A stretch of 64,000 nt of DNA, taken from positions 8,602,501-8,666,500 of the forward strand of contig CAMRHE010000021.1 of the NCBI GenBank assembly GCA_947044405.1, given 5' to 3'. Under the pieces are notes generated by a model, which was not told the DNA's origin, did not search any database, and saw nothing but the letters and a program-made list of their open reading frames with translations. This stretch comes from Leptodactylus fallax (Eukaryota > Chordata > Amphibia > Anura > Leptodactylidae). Shown here piece by piece: positions 48,174-60,259 of this stretch. A program made the position numbers and the translations under genes. Numbering within the stretch: the first letter of the stretch is position 1; each line of letters begins with the position of its first letter.

Positions 48174-48215
48174 TTTTAACTAGATCGGTGTCTGCAGACA
48201 CCGATCTAGTTAAAA
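48174..48215. repeat. Perfect 42-bp palindrome
   Basis: Exact dyad symmetry centred on 48194/48195 (tgtctgcagaca at the centre, ttttaactag at the left edge). Inside the hAT-like element. Confidence 0.95.
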
Positions 48216-48735
48216 CGCTTCCTGCAACTTGCTGTCTTGTAAACCGCAAGCCACTTCAGGCCTGCGGTTTACATGACAACGAGAACACAATCATGGGCAT
48301 AGGTGGCGTGATGACGTCACAACATCACGCCTCCTACGCTGAGACGCTGACTTCCTGTGCGTGGACCCTGCGCACAGAGCGCGGGTCAAGAACAGAAAGC
48401 AGCGGCTCCGTTCGTCATGGTCGCTGGTAGGTGAGTATAACTTATATTTGTTTTGTTTTGTTTTAGCTTAGTTGTGGGTAATTTAATAGTATAAGGGGTT
48501 GTTAGCAGGGGGAATTATAACTAGAAGGGAGGGGCATTATGAACATAAGGGGGGTCATTTATATAAGGGTTATTACGGGGTACAAGGAGGGAGGTTATTT
48601 ATATTAGGGGTCATTATGAACATAAGGGGGTGGTCATCGATATAAGAGGTATTAGGGGTGCAGTATTTATGTCAGGGGGAATCAGGAGCATAATATGAGG
48701 AGGCAGTTAACTTAATTAAAGTGACACATGGGCTT

Positions 48736-49085
48736 TATTAAGACTAAAGCCCCACGTAACGGACCGCAGCAAAAAAGCGCTGCAGAAAAAACCGCGGCAG
48801 TAACATTGTGGTTTTTCCCGCAGCGCTTTTCACAGAAGGTCCACAGAGTTTTCCTCTGCAGACTTTCTGCTTCCATTATAACTATAGGGAAACCACCAGC
48901 GTTTCCGTAGGTATAATTGACATGCTGCGATTTCCAAAAACGCAACGGATTTGGAAATCGAAGAGTGTCCGCAGCACGCATTTTTCTACAATGTGTGTAT
49001 GGGATTTGCTAGAATCCCATCCACTTTGCAGGAACTGTAAAATGCCGCATTTTTTTTTCCCGTGGCATTTTTGCCACATGGGGCC
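48736..49085. mobile_element. 'aggccccacg' MITE, type b, full copy
   Basis: Begins 'aagccccacgtaacggacc' and ends 'ttgccacatggggccc', with 'ccgtaggtataattgacatg' and 'gggatttgctagaatccc' inside. Confidence 0.8.
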
Positions 49086-49320
49086 CGATCCCATCCCCAC
49101 TTTGTGGTAAAATATGCGCAGTGGACACGCTGCGATTTCCAAAACAGTCGTGGTTTTGGAAATTGCAGCATTCCTATGGAAATGCTCCCAGTTTCCCTAT
49201 AGATATAATTGAAGCAGAAAATCCGCAGAGGAAACCTCTGTGAACTCTCTGTGCAAAGCGCAGCAGGAAGAACAGCGCTTTTTTGCTGCAGGACGCCACG
49301 TGGGGCCTTGGCCTTAAAGA
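49086..49320. repeat. Second type b MITE, partial, abutting the first
   Basis: 'gatcccatccccactttg', 'ctatagatataattgaagc' and a right end 'gccacgtggggccttggcc'. The left terminus is missing. Confidence 0.68.
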
Positions 49321-49321
49321 G

Positions 49322-49635
49322 TTTTCCAGCTCATTTTTATTGATGGTCTATCCTCAGAATAAATCATCAATAAGAGATAAGTGATTCCCCACTGATCAGC
49401 TGTATGAAGGGGCTATGGCGTCTGGTTACATCACACGCTGTCTGTTTATAGTGACTGTGTGATGTAATTCCAGCCTTGTCACATAGACATGTATAGGACG
49501 AGGCTGTACATGACATGGTCGCTATGAAAAGAATGACACTATGTAAACAGAGAAGGGGTCACGGTGCTTACACAGGTACCACGGTTCATTCAAATGGCTG
49601 ATCCTGGGGGTCCCAATTATTGGAACCCCACTAAT
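49322..49635. repeat. Unclassified MITE-like repeat
   Basis: 'gagttttccagctcattttt', 'tggtctatcctcagaataaa' with the near-inverse 'atcatcaataagagataag', ending 'gggtcccaattattggaacc'. This resembles a common toad/frog repeat; ends not defined. Confidence 0.45.
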
Positions 49636-50457
49636 TAATTTTACCTTTTGTTTACTTTTTAATTAGGAAACACCTGGGACATTATTAATAAGGGGCACTA
49701 TTTAAAGGGGGTACATAGGGAAGTTATTAATTTAAAGATGCACTTGGGGGTTATTCATTATGGGGGGTTATATCATATATTTTATAATTGGGGTAGCAGC
49801 AGGATGGGGGTACAGGTGAGGACAATGTGGGTCAGGTGCCTGGAAAAATGAGGAGCCAAAGATGCCTGTGTTGCAAACTTTACAGAGACTGAAAGAAGTG
49901 GCCTTGGCGGTCCAGATGAAAGAGATGGGGAATGTGAACGATTAGTCAGAGTCGTCACCGGTAAGTCACTAAATGATACTGCCCTGTATTTGCCTAAATC
50001 GTCTGCAGAGCCCTGTGTAGATCCGATATATACCACTATACGGTCACTGTATAGTGATAATATCGGTATACCTAAGTTGGGGGCCCACTTGGACATGTTC
50101 GCCCCCCCTGTGCTGAACCCCTAGCTACGCCTCTGGATCAGGGCTTTGTGATGTCCACTCCAAAACATTGACTTTGTATACTTTGTTTGCAGTATGCTTC
50201 GGGTCATTATCCATTTGGAAGACCCATTTGCACCCAAGCTTTAACTTCCTGGCTGATGTCTTGAGATGTTGCTTGAGTATTGCCACATAATGTTCTTTCC
50301 TCATGATGCCATCTATTTAGTGAAGTGCACCAGTCCTTCCTGCAGCAAAACAACCCCACAACATGATAGTGACGCCTCCATGTTTCACAGTTGGGATGGT
50401 GTTCTTTTTTCTCCCTTTTTCCTCCAAATGTAACAATGGTCATTATGGCCAAGACCG

Positions 50458-51447
50458 AGAACACCATCCCAGCTGTGAAACACGAGGGTGGCAGCATCAT
50501 GTTGTGGGGTTGTTTAGCTGCAGTAGGAACTGGTGCACTTCACAAAATAGATTGCATCATGAGGAAATAACAATATCTGGCAATACTGAAGCACCATCTC
50601 AAGACATCAGCCAGGAAGTTAAAGCTTAGGCGCAAATGGGTCTTCCAAATGGACAATGACCCAAAGAATGCTGCCAAACTGGTTACAAAGTGACTTAAAG
50701 AGGTATTCCCACGAGCATAACCATTTTTAAATTTGTAGATAATTAAAAGTTAAACATTTTTGCAAATATAAGTAATTAAACATTTTGTAGAGTTTTAAAG
50801 ATTTTCTCTAAATATCTTGTGGTCACAGTCTGTTGTCTTGATCGGTTGCCAAGGGATACGACCATGAATGCAGGAACTTTCTAAGGTCGGAAAATCAGCC
50901 ATGACTTCCTTATTGTGACCGGGATGTCTTCTGATACATGTAGTGTCCCTGTCTGATAGCCTAACTACAATAAGAAAATCATGGCTGGGTTCCTGACAAG
51001 TCCCAGACCATATAAAGTTTCTGCATTAGTGGTCGTATCCATTGGCAACCGATCAAGACAACAGACTGTCACCACTAACATAGTTAGAGAAAATCTTTAA
51101 AACTCTGCTGAATTATTAACTACTTATATTTGCAAAAATGTTTAACTTTTAATTATCTACAAATATAGATATGATTATGTTGATGGGAATACCCCTTTAA
51201 GGAGAACAAAGTCAATGTTTTGGAGTGGCCATCACAAAGCCCTGTTCTCAATCCTATTGAAAATTTATGGGCAAAGCTGAAAAGGCAGGTGTGAGCAAGG
51301 CGGCCTACAAACATGGCTCAGTTACACCAGTTCTGTCAGGAGGAATGGGCCCAAATTCCTACCAATTATTGTGAGAAGCTTGTAGAAGGATATCCAAAAC
51401 GTTTGACCCAAGTCATACAGTTTAAAGGCAATGGTACCAAATACTAA
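50458..51447 (+). pseudogene. Family H transposase relic, right arm
   Basis: Plus strand: [45 protein letters not shown] (second Asp; the His of DNDPKH is Asn), a stop (TGA where TGG is usual), then, across the T2 MITE at 50695-51200, [22 protein letters not shown] (broken here only for wording; Glu kept) and a C-terminus ending GNGTKY and TAA at 51445-51447. The second Asp to Glu gap is 34 once the MITE is excluded. The first Asp and DNA-binding domain are missing, as in the left arm. Confidence 0.85.
50695..51200. mobile_element. T2-type MITE with about 200-bp inverted arms
   Basis: TTAA target duplicated at 50695-50698 and 51197-51200, inside the family H transposase. The ends read 'ttaaagaggtattccc' and, inverted, 'ttaaaggggtattccc'. 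The arms stay similar for about 200 bp (shared 'ttgtagataattaaaag' and 'gtcttgatcggttgcca'). 498 bp between the TTAA copies. It fits the TTAAAGGRR end motif of Xenopus T2 MITEs. Confidence 0.9.
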
Positions 51448-51774
51448 TGAAATGTATGTAAACTTTTGACTTTGCAGAAAGTAATAAAAATGCCTTAAAA
51501 CAATTCTCTCTCTCTCTCATTATTCTGGCATTTAGCAAATATAAATAATTTTGGTAATCCTAATTGACCTAAAACAGGAAAGGTTTATTCTGATTTCATG
51601 TCAGATAGTGAGAAAAACATTCATATGTGTCTTTTTATATAGTGTATGTAAACTTCTGGTTTCAACTGTATATCTATCTATTATGCTAGGTAACTATATT
51701 TTCTTGACAATAGAACATAAAACACATATCAGAAGGTGTTAGAAGTGTTGGAAAAAGTTAGACATTTTTTCATT

Positions 51775-52035
51775 GGATTTGAAAGAAATTAATTTATTTA
51801 GAAATTGATGGCAGCAAGATCTCAAAAAACGTCTGTAAACATCTGGAAAGTGAGAAGACCAATTGCTAGAGTTTTAGGAGAAGAATGACATCCCATTCTT
51901 GTCTGATGAAGGATTCTAGCTGCTCAACAGTCCTGGATCATCTTTGTTTGATGTTTCATTTCATAATGTGCCAAACTGTTTCTATTGGTGAAAGGTCTGG
52001 ACTGCAGGCAGGTCAGCTAACCCCCTGGACTCTTC
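51775..52035 (-). repeat. Mariner-like transposon fragment, family L
   Basis: 'gatggcagcaagatctcaaa', '...ctagctgctcaacagtcctg', and 'ggtctggactgcaggcaggt', a pattern I associate with a widespread Tc1/mariner-related family. Only a non-coding remnant remains. Assignment from memory. Confidence 0.45.
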
Positions 52036-52158
52036 TTTTCTCATTTTGTCTCTCATAGTTGAGGTCAACCTATGATGTCAATTACAGGCCTCTCTCATCT
52101 TTTTAAGTGGGAGAACTTGCAAAATTGGTGGCTAACTAAATACATTTTTTCCCCACTG
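52036..52158 (-). repeat. Solo terminal repeat of Tc1 family C
   Basis: Matches the outer part of the right end of C1 (20805-20931) and ends 'ttttttccccactg' plus TA. Nothing else of that copy remains. The B3 element starts six bases further on. Confidence 0.92.
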
Positions 52159-52164
52159 TATATA

Positions 52165-53716
52165 CAGTACAGACCAAAAGTTTGGACACACCTTCTCATT
52201 CCAAGAGTTTTCTGTATTTTCATGACTATAAAAATTGTAGATTCACACTGAAGGCATCAAAACTATGAATTAACACATGTGGAATTATATACTTAACAAA
52301 AAAGTGTGAAACAACTGAAAATATGTCTTATATTCTAGGTTCTTCAAAGTAGCCACTTTTTGCTTTGATTACTGCTTTGCACTTTCTTGGCATTCTCTTG
52401 ATGAGCTTCAAGAGGTAGCCACCTGAAATGGTCTTCCAACAGTCTCGAAGGAGTTCCCAGAGATGCTTAGCACTTGTTGGCCCTTTTGCCTTCACTCTGC
52501 GGTCCAGCTCACCAAAAACCATCTCGATTGGGTTCAGGTCTGGTGACTGTGGAGGCCAGGTCATCCGGTGTAGCACCCCATCACTCTCCTTATTGGTCAA
52601 ATAGTCCTTACACAGTCTGGAGGTGGGTTTGGGGTCATTGTCCTGTTGAAAAATAAATGATGGTCCAACTAAACGCAAACCGGATGGAATAGCATGCCGC
52701 TGCAAGATGCTGTGGTAACCATGCTGGTTCAGTATTCCTTCAATTTTGAATAAATCCCCAACAGTGTCACCAGCAAAGCACCCCCACACCATCACACCTA
52801 CTCCTCCATGCTTCACGGTGGGAACCAGGCATGTAGAGTCCATTCATTCACCTTTTCTGCGTCGCACAAAGACACGGTGGTTGGAACCAAAGATCTCAAA
52901 TTTGGACTCATCAGACCAAAGCACAGATTTCCACAGGTCTAATGTCCATTCCTTGTGTTCTTTAGCCCAAACAAGTCTCTTCTGCTTGTTGCCTGTCCTT
53001 AGCAGTGGTTTCCTAGCAGCTATTTTACCATGAAGGCCTGCTGCACACAGACTCCTCTTAACAGTTGTAGAGATGTGTCTGCTGCTAGAACTCTGTGTGG
53101 CATTGACCTGGTCTCTAATCTGAGCTGCTGTTAACCTGCGATTTCTGAGGCTGGTGACTCGGATGAACTTATCCTCCGCAGCAGAGGTGACTCTTGGTCT
53201 TCCTTTCCTGGGGTGGTCCTCATGTGAGCCAGTTTCTTTGTAGCGCTTGATGGTTTTGGCCACTGCACTTGGGGACACTTTCAAAGTTTTCCCAATTTTT
53301 CGGACTGACTGACCTTCATTTCTTAAAGTAATGATGGCCACTCGTTTTTCTTTACTTAGCTGCTTTTTTCTTGCCATAATACAAATTCTAACACTCCATT
53401 CAGTAGGACTATCAGCTGTGTATCCACCTGCCCACCAACGACCCAACCCCAAAAGGCAAGAAACCCACTAAACCCAGGGCACACCGGAGAAACCATCAGG
53501 GCGCCCCCTCGAAGCCAAGAGGTGCACATCAGCAAAAGGTGGCTACTTGAAGAACCTAGAATTAAACATATTTCAGTTGTTTCCACTTTTTTGTTAAGTA
53601 TATAATTCCACATGTGTTAATTCATAGTTTTGATGCCTTCAGTGTGAATCTACAATTTTTATAGTCATGAAAATACAGAAAACTCTTGGAATGAAAAGGT
53701 GTGTCCAAACTTTTGG
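52165..53716 (-). mobile_element. Tc1-like transposon family B (DD38E), copy B3
   Basis: The left end is intact ('cagtacagaccaaaag' after TATA). The right end stops at 'cttttggtctgta' and runs directly into a (TA)n tract, the last bases of the terminus being lost or replaced. The right inverted repeat is badly eroded between about 53430 and 53590. Confidence 0.94.
52328..53377 (-). pseudogene. DD38E Tc1-type transposase (B3), one in-frame stop
   Basis: 350 codons from MARKKQLSKE at 53377 to GYFEEPRI and TAA at 52328, all in one frame. Only codon 178 is a stop (TGA at 52844-52846), where B1 has CGA (Arg), a CpG-type change. Domains: helix-turn-helix about residues 10-48, hinge RKGRPR at 57-62, second helix-turn-helix about 80-115, basic RKPLLRTGNKQKR, first Asp156 (LWSDESKF), second Asp246 (QQDNDPKP; His replaced by Pro) and Glu285 (SPDLNPIE). 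The gap is 38 residues. One Thr of the TTT run seen in B1 is absent. The best-preserved member of its family in this window. Confidence 0.94.
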
Positions 53717-55523
<1,807 letters not shown>

Positions 55524-55531
55524 TATATATA

Positions 55532-56806
55532 CACACTCCCGTTCAATAGTTTAGGGTCACTTAGAAATGTCCTTATTTTTGAAAGCACAATTTTTTTCAA
55601 TGAAGATAACATTAAATGAATACACTCTATACATTGTTAATGTGGTAAATGACTATTCTAGCTGCAAACTTCTGGTTTTTAATGCAATATCTACATAGGT
55701 GTATAGAGGTCCATTTCCAGCAACCATCACTCCAGTGTTCTAATGGTACATTGTGTTTGCTAGCTGTGTAAGAAGGCTAATGGATGTTTAGAAAACCCTT
55801 GAACACCCTTGTGCAAGTATATTAGCATAGCTGAAAACAGTTTTGCTGGTTAGAAAAGCTATAAAACTGACCTTCCTTTGAGCTAGTTGAGAATCTGGAG
55901 CATTACATTTGTTGGTTCGATTAAACTCTCAAAATGGCCAGAAAAAGAGAACTTTCATGTGAAACTCGACAGTCTATTCTTGTTCTTACAAATGAAGTCT
56001 ATTCCATGTGAGAAATTGCCAAGAAACTGAAGATTTCCTACAATGGTGTGTACTACTCCCTTCAGAGGACAGCACAAACAGGCTCTAACCAGAGTAGAAA
56101 GAGAAGTGGGAGGCCCCGCTGCACAACTGAGCAACAAGACAAGTACATTAGAGTCTCTAGTTTGAGAAATCGATGCCTCACAGGTCCTCAACTAGCAGCT
56201 TCATTAAATAGTACCCGCAAAACGCCAGTGTCAACGTCTACAGTAAAGAGGCAACTCAGGTTTGCTGGCCTTCATGGCAGAGTGGCCAGAAAAAAGTCAT
56301 ATCTGAGACTGGCTAATAAAAGAAAAAGATTAATATGGGCAAAAGAACACAGACATTGGACAGAGGAAGATTGGAAAAAAAGTGTTATGGACAGACGAAT
56401 CGAGGTTTGAGGTGTTTGGATCACACAGAAGAACATTTGTGAGACGTAGAACAACTAAAAAGATGCTGGAAGAGTGCCTGACGCCATCTGTCAAGCATGG
56501 TGGAGGTAATGTGATGGTCTGGGGTTGCTTTGGTGCTGGTAAAGTGGGAGATATGTACAAGGTAAAAGGGATTTTGAATAAGGAAGGCTATCATTCCATT
56601 TTGCAATTCCATGCCATACCCTGTGGACAGCACTTGATTGGAGCCAATTTCATCCTACAACAGGACAATGACCCAAAGCACACCTCCAAATTATGCAAGA
56701 ACTATTTAGGGAAGAAGCAGGCAGCTGGTATTCTATCTGTAATGGAGTGGCCAGCGCAGTCACCAGATCTCAACCCCATTGAGCTGTTGTGGGAGCAGCC
56801 TGACCG
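55532..56806 (+). mobile_element. Tc1-like transposon family E (DD38E), 3'-truncated
   Basis: Starts near 55532 with 'cactcccgttcaatagttta' only a few bases after the A4 end. It is cut off just after the NPIELLW block, where the 31-bp minisatellite begins. The right terminal repeat is missing. Confidence 0.9.
55934..56806 (+). pseudogene. Family E DD38E transposase, truncated
   Basis: Starts MARKRELSCETRQSIL. Helix-turn-helix with hinge RSGRPRCT, then LRNRCLTGPQLAASLN (second helix-turn-helix), VLWTDESRFEVFGS-type first Asp, [10 protein letters not shown] (second Asp), [11 protein letters not shown] (Glu). The second Asp to Glu gap is 38 residues, as in family B, but terminal repeats and protein differ clearly. 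Lesions: TGA at 56009-56011 (codon 26), one extra A in the run near 56373-56379 (frameshift), and loss of the C-terminus after EQPDR. Confidence 0.92.
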
Positions 56807-56817
56807 TATATATAATA

Positions 56818-57055
56818 CCGCATGCAGGGGCTGCTATGGGACATAATATCATGTGCAGGGGCCACTATGGGACATAATACGGTGTGCAGGGGCTGCTATG
56901 GGACATAATACCGTGTGCAGGGGCCGCTATGGGACATAATACCATGTGCAGGGGCCACTATGGGACATAATACCATGTGCAGGGGCCGCTATGAGACATA
57001 ATATGGTGTGCAGGGGCTGCTATGGAACATAATACGGTGTGCAGGGGGTGCACCA
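56818..57055. repeat. 31-bp minisatellite, about 7.5 units
   Basis: Units start every 31 bp (gcagggg at 56824, 56855, 56886, 56917, 56948, 56979, 57010 and 57041), each with 'ctatgggacataata'. Variants alternate between 'ggctgc', 'ggccac' and 'ggccgc'. It replaces the 3' end of family E. Confidence 0.95.
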
Positions 57056-57059
57056 TGTG

Positions 57060-57744
57060 AAAGCAGTTTTACATCAAGCTAAAAGTTTCAGTGGCCTAAG
57101 AATATAGCTGCATCCAGATACATAGTGTGTTTCCACCATAAGGCTGCTGCCATACGGTGCTCCTGGACACATACATTTACCACTAATTGGAGGCTGTACA
57201 TGTACTTTCATTGCTTCTAATCAGAAAGTACAGGTGCATCCCAAGAAATAGCAGTAAACGCAGTGTCCTAAAGCATCTGGTGGCAGCACTTCTGTGTTAT
57301 GGTTTGTGGTATATGACTTTAGTTTAGGGGTCGTCAGACTTACAATTACTGACCGGCACTCCAAGTACCTCATCTTTGATTTTTTAATTAAAATCGGCAC
57401 GTCAAACAAAAAAGGTTGCCTACCTCTGGTCTATACTGATCCCTATCCACTTCCTAAAGTGCCTACAGCACAAACTTGAGAATCAAAACTGGACCATTGA
57501 GCAATGGAAGAATCCACACCAGGCCTTACATATCACCTGCAGCAGCATTTAGAAGGAAAAGGAATTACAGCTCCCGACATCCATTCAAATGATTCTCTGA
57601 TCTTACTTACTAAAAAAGCAACCCCTTTAATCTTATGACATGTTCATAAAAAAAGTTAGAAAAGCATACACTTTAAACCTAAGAAGTTGGGCAGAAACAG
57701 TGACGACTAGCATGTGAATAGCAAGCATTTGTCACTTTTATTGC
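57060..57744. other. No recognised feature
   Basis: Unrecognised sequence. No domain-bearing frame. Confidence 0.35.
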
Positions 57745-57912
57745 AAGATCCATTTGCGTGGATTTCCTCCTGGTACTCTGGTTTCCTCCCACACTCCAAA
57801 GACATACTGAAAAAGGGATTTAGATTGTGAGCCCTATATGGGACAGTGACTGACAATGCCTGTAAAGGGCTATGACATATTTTGGCACTATACAAGTAAG
57901 ATAAAGAAAGAA
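57745..57912 (-). repeat. SINE-like dispersed repeat, inverted copy
   Basis: Reverse complement of the 8580-8745 region: 'ctctggtttcctcccacact', 'agattgtgagccctatatgg', 'actatacaagtaag'. The 71-codon frame over it is a by-product. Confidence 0.72.
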
Positions 57913-60000
57913 AGAATGTCATTGGTTATGCTTGCCTCAATTTTTCCCCATACATATTAAATATATTGACCATGTAGAAGTTTCTGAAAATAATTTGGAA
58001 TTTTGGCAATTTTCTAAAGATTTCAAAACTGTATATTTTCTTTTTATAAAAATGTAATTTGTGGAGAATGTGTATTTCTGTTGTTTGGACAACAGCTGGA
58101 ATATTTAGATACTGAATACAGTGAACTTTTAACTAATCTAACAGCTATGTTTCCATGGAAACTAAGAAACACTTTATACATTAAAGGTAAACGGTACATT
58201 ACTTACAGTAGATGCTATTACATCTATCTTGTTACACAAGTGATGCCTAAAAAGTAAATATATGCAAGATACTCTTATAAAAGATATTGATATATATTTT
58301 ATATTCATGGTTAATATTCCTATTTGAAAGCTTGTGTATTAGTGCATCAAAATGAATAAACACCCTGTCAAGTGTATGAATATTCTGTTCGCTTTCATGG
58401 GATTTCACTAACCCAGTAGCACCTCGGTAACTACATGCTGTTTAAAAGCTCAGCTGCACTAGCAAATGGTTGCTAAATTATTTTAAGCTTTTATACAAAG
58501 AATGTTTCAAACATCATTTTATTATTTTCAAAAATAAAGATGTATTATTCAAGTGTAAATAATTTGTTGCCTTCCATCCAAAGAGTTTGTAGCTATATTA
58601 CAATGGGACAATAGACAGAAAATGATAAAATGCCTTGTACAACAGAGGTCAGCATAGGCAGGTTTTGATAAGCTTTTATGTAACATTTGATTTTATGCAT
58701 TATGTCTTTCCTTTGTGAATAAAATGACCATTGTCATAAATGCAGTATTTTTAACAACTACATTGATATTTTAAAACGATCAACTGAATAGTTAAACCTT
58801 TAAGTCAAATGGACATGACAGAGCCATTTCCAGAAAGCTGTACAGAGACACAGAGACGATACTTATGGTGGAAATAGCTTCATAATACAGCATCCATTAA
58901 AGCTACCCTTAACTTCATGTTTTACATTGAATTATACAAAAAAAAATAACCCAGTACAACCTTGTATGAAATCAGAGAGGTTGTTAGGTGAGTTCCATGG
59001 TCCTGTGTTGGGGTATGACTTTATCAAGAAGAGAGAGAGAGGAAGAGGTCCTCCTTGCTGTGTACACTGGGGATTGTTGCTGTTGATTTACTCACCAATC
59101 ACAACACAATGAAAGTTTCACCATATTGTGGTTCCATCTGTAAAATCTGGAAATGGCTAAACCTGGGACAGCTTTACAGAAATGTTTACCATTAAGGTAA
59201 CTCTGATGAAACCAGTTCAATACTGTATCATGACATGAGAGCGAAACCCTTTAAAAGTATGCAATTAACCATACAATGACTGGGCAGTCACACATAGACA
59301 AATATAGGTTAGGCAGCATATCACTTTAGTGATAGCATATCTGAACATGTCCAACCAAGAGTAGAGGTAAGGATGGACGTTTAACCCTTTAAGAATGTAG
59401 CCTAGTTTGGACCTAATGGCTTCATGCACACAGGGCATCTGGGACAGAAAATCTGGTCTGCACATTGACCACATATCTCATACAAAACTCAGTCAAAAGT
59501 TATTAGACCAAGACCCCTTGCATTATAGTGATGTGGTGCTGGGAGTCTTCCTGGCTCTACTGTCCATACTATATACAGAAAAGACAGACAGTGAATCTTC
59601 TGACTGGGTTTGGGCTGGAAAATCGGCTGATGGACGAGCCAGAGTTTCCAACCCAGGTGGCTCCTGATCCATGACAACAGCTTACTATTACAGCACTTAG
59701 AGCTTTCACTAAAGAGGTTTATGCTTTATGTTTAGCCAAATTATTAGTACTTGTTTAAATAGCCACAGCCCAGACTTATATCAAAGATATTCAAGTCAGG
59801 GTACAGAATATATCATTTTGATAGTTTTGATACAAGAGTCTGGACATTGTCTTTTTAATCAATTAAAAATAAAGTTGGAGTTTTAACCTTTTATATTTTT
59901 CATGAGATGTCATCTAGTCTTCAGTGAAATACAAATGAATAATTGGACATTTAATAACTATAATGATACCTAAGCTATATATGCTTAGAGAAACATAAAA
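57913..60000. other. Unrecognised region
   Basis: AT-rich. Frames at 58927-59112, 59265-59474 and 59407-59667 have no recognisable domains. Nothing supportable. Confidence 0.4.
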
Positions 60001-60004
60001 AAGT

Positions 60005-60255
60005 AGTGTAAGGGGTATTCTGACTCACTTTTTAAAATGATTTAATAAGTCCAGTAATTGGCTGCAGAGGCCCCCTCACACAAACAGGATGTCACTGGTG
60101 ACATCATCTGGGGGACCTGTATGCAGAACACTGTATTTGACGCTGCTGGAAATGGAAGCTCAGGGATAGGTGAGTAATGGCTCTTTATGTTTATGGCACC
60201 TTCAGCAGCATTATTACATAATTTAAAAAAATGAGTCTCATTTATAGTATTTTGA
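60005..60255. repeat. Possible MITE
   Basis: Left 'aggggtattctgactcac' and right 'aaaatgagtctcatttatag' are partly inverse, with a GC-richer middle ('ggcccctcacacaaac'-like). Weak ends. Confidence 0.35.
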
Positions 60256-60259
60256 CACT

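Larger units (their letters stand above)
48064..50135. mobile_element. hAT-like non-autonomous element nested in family H left arm
   Basis: Perfect 15-bp inverted ends 'cagaggcgtagctag'/'ctagctacgcctctg'. Flanks 'gatcaga' and 'gatcagg' look like a decayed 8-bp target duplication of the transposon sequence it interrupts. 2072 bp, GC-richer than its surroundings, with a poly-G run at 48080-48100. No transposase: the 146-codon frame at 47990-48430 has no domain. It has itself collected MITEs at 48736-49320 and a further repeat at 49322-49635. Confidence 0.85.
47854..50457 (-). pseudogene. Family H transposase relic, left arm
   Basis: Read on the minus strand from 50457: [17 protein letters not shown]-like text, HGG region, a LWGCF-like block, [11 protein letters not shown] (second Asp), [10 protein letters not shown], then, across the hAT-like insertion at 48064-50135, [14 protein letters not shown], and ending VIRFKGNGTKY with TAA at 47854-47856. 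The protein N-terminal half (both helix-turn-helix units and the first Asp) is absent. There are several frame changes. The QMDNDPKH block is typical of the Sleeping Beauty type. Confidence 0.85.
47662..51668. mobile_element. Palindromic Sleeping Beauty/Frog Prince-like Tc1 (family H) with nested insertions
   Basis: Two copies of the same 3' half (transposase C-terminal half plus terminal repeat) lie head to head: the left arm on the minus strand (47662-48063 and 50136-50457), the right arm on the plus strand (50458-50694 and 51201-51668). The centre is near 50457, where 'gagaacaccatccc' starts the right arm. The right end finishes 'cttctggtttcaactg' plus TA; inner and outer 'gtatgtaaactt' direct repeats give the IR/DR layout of the Sleeping Beauty group. 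The left outer end is degenerate. A hAT-like element (48064-50135) and a T2 MITE (50695-51200) are inserted in the two arms. Confidence 0.88.

Noticed and set aside
47990..48430. 146-codon plus-strand frame
   Set aside because: It crosses the Tc1/hAT boundary and the poly-G run and has no domain; it is open because of GC-rich composition.
56818..57055. Regularly spaced repeats that might suggest a CRISPR-like array
   Set aside because: Units are contiguous 31-bp tandem copies without unique spacers, in eukaryotic DNA.
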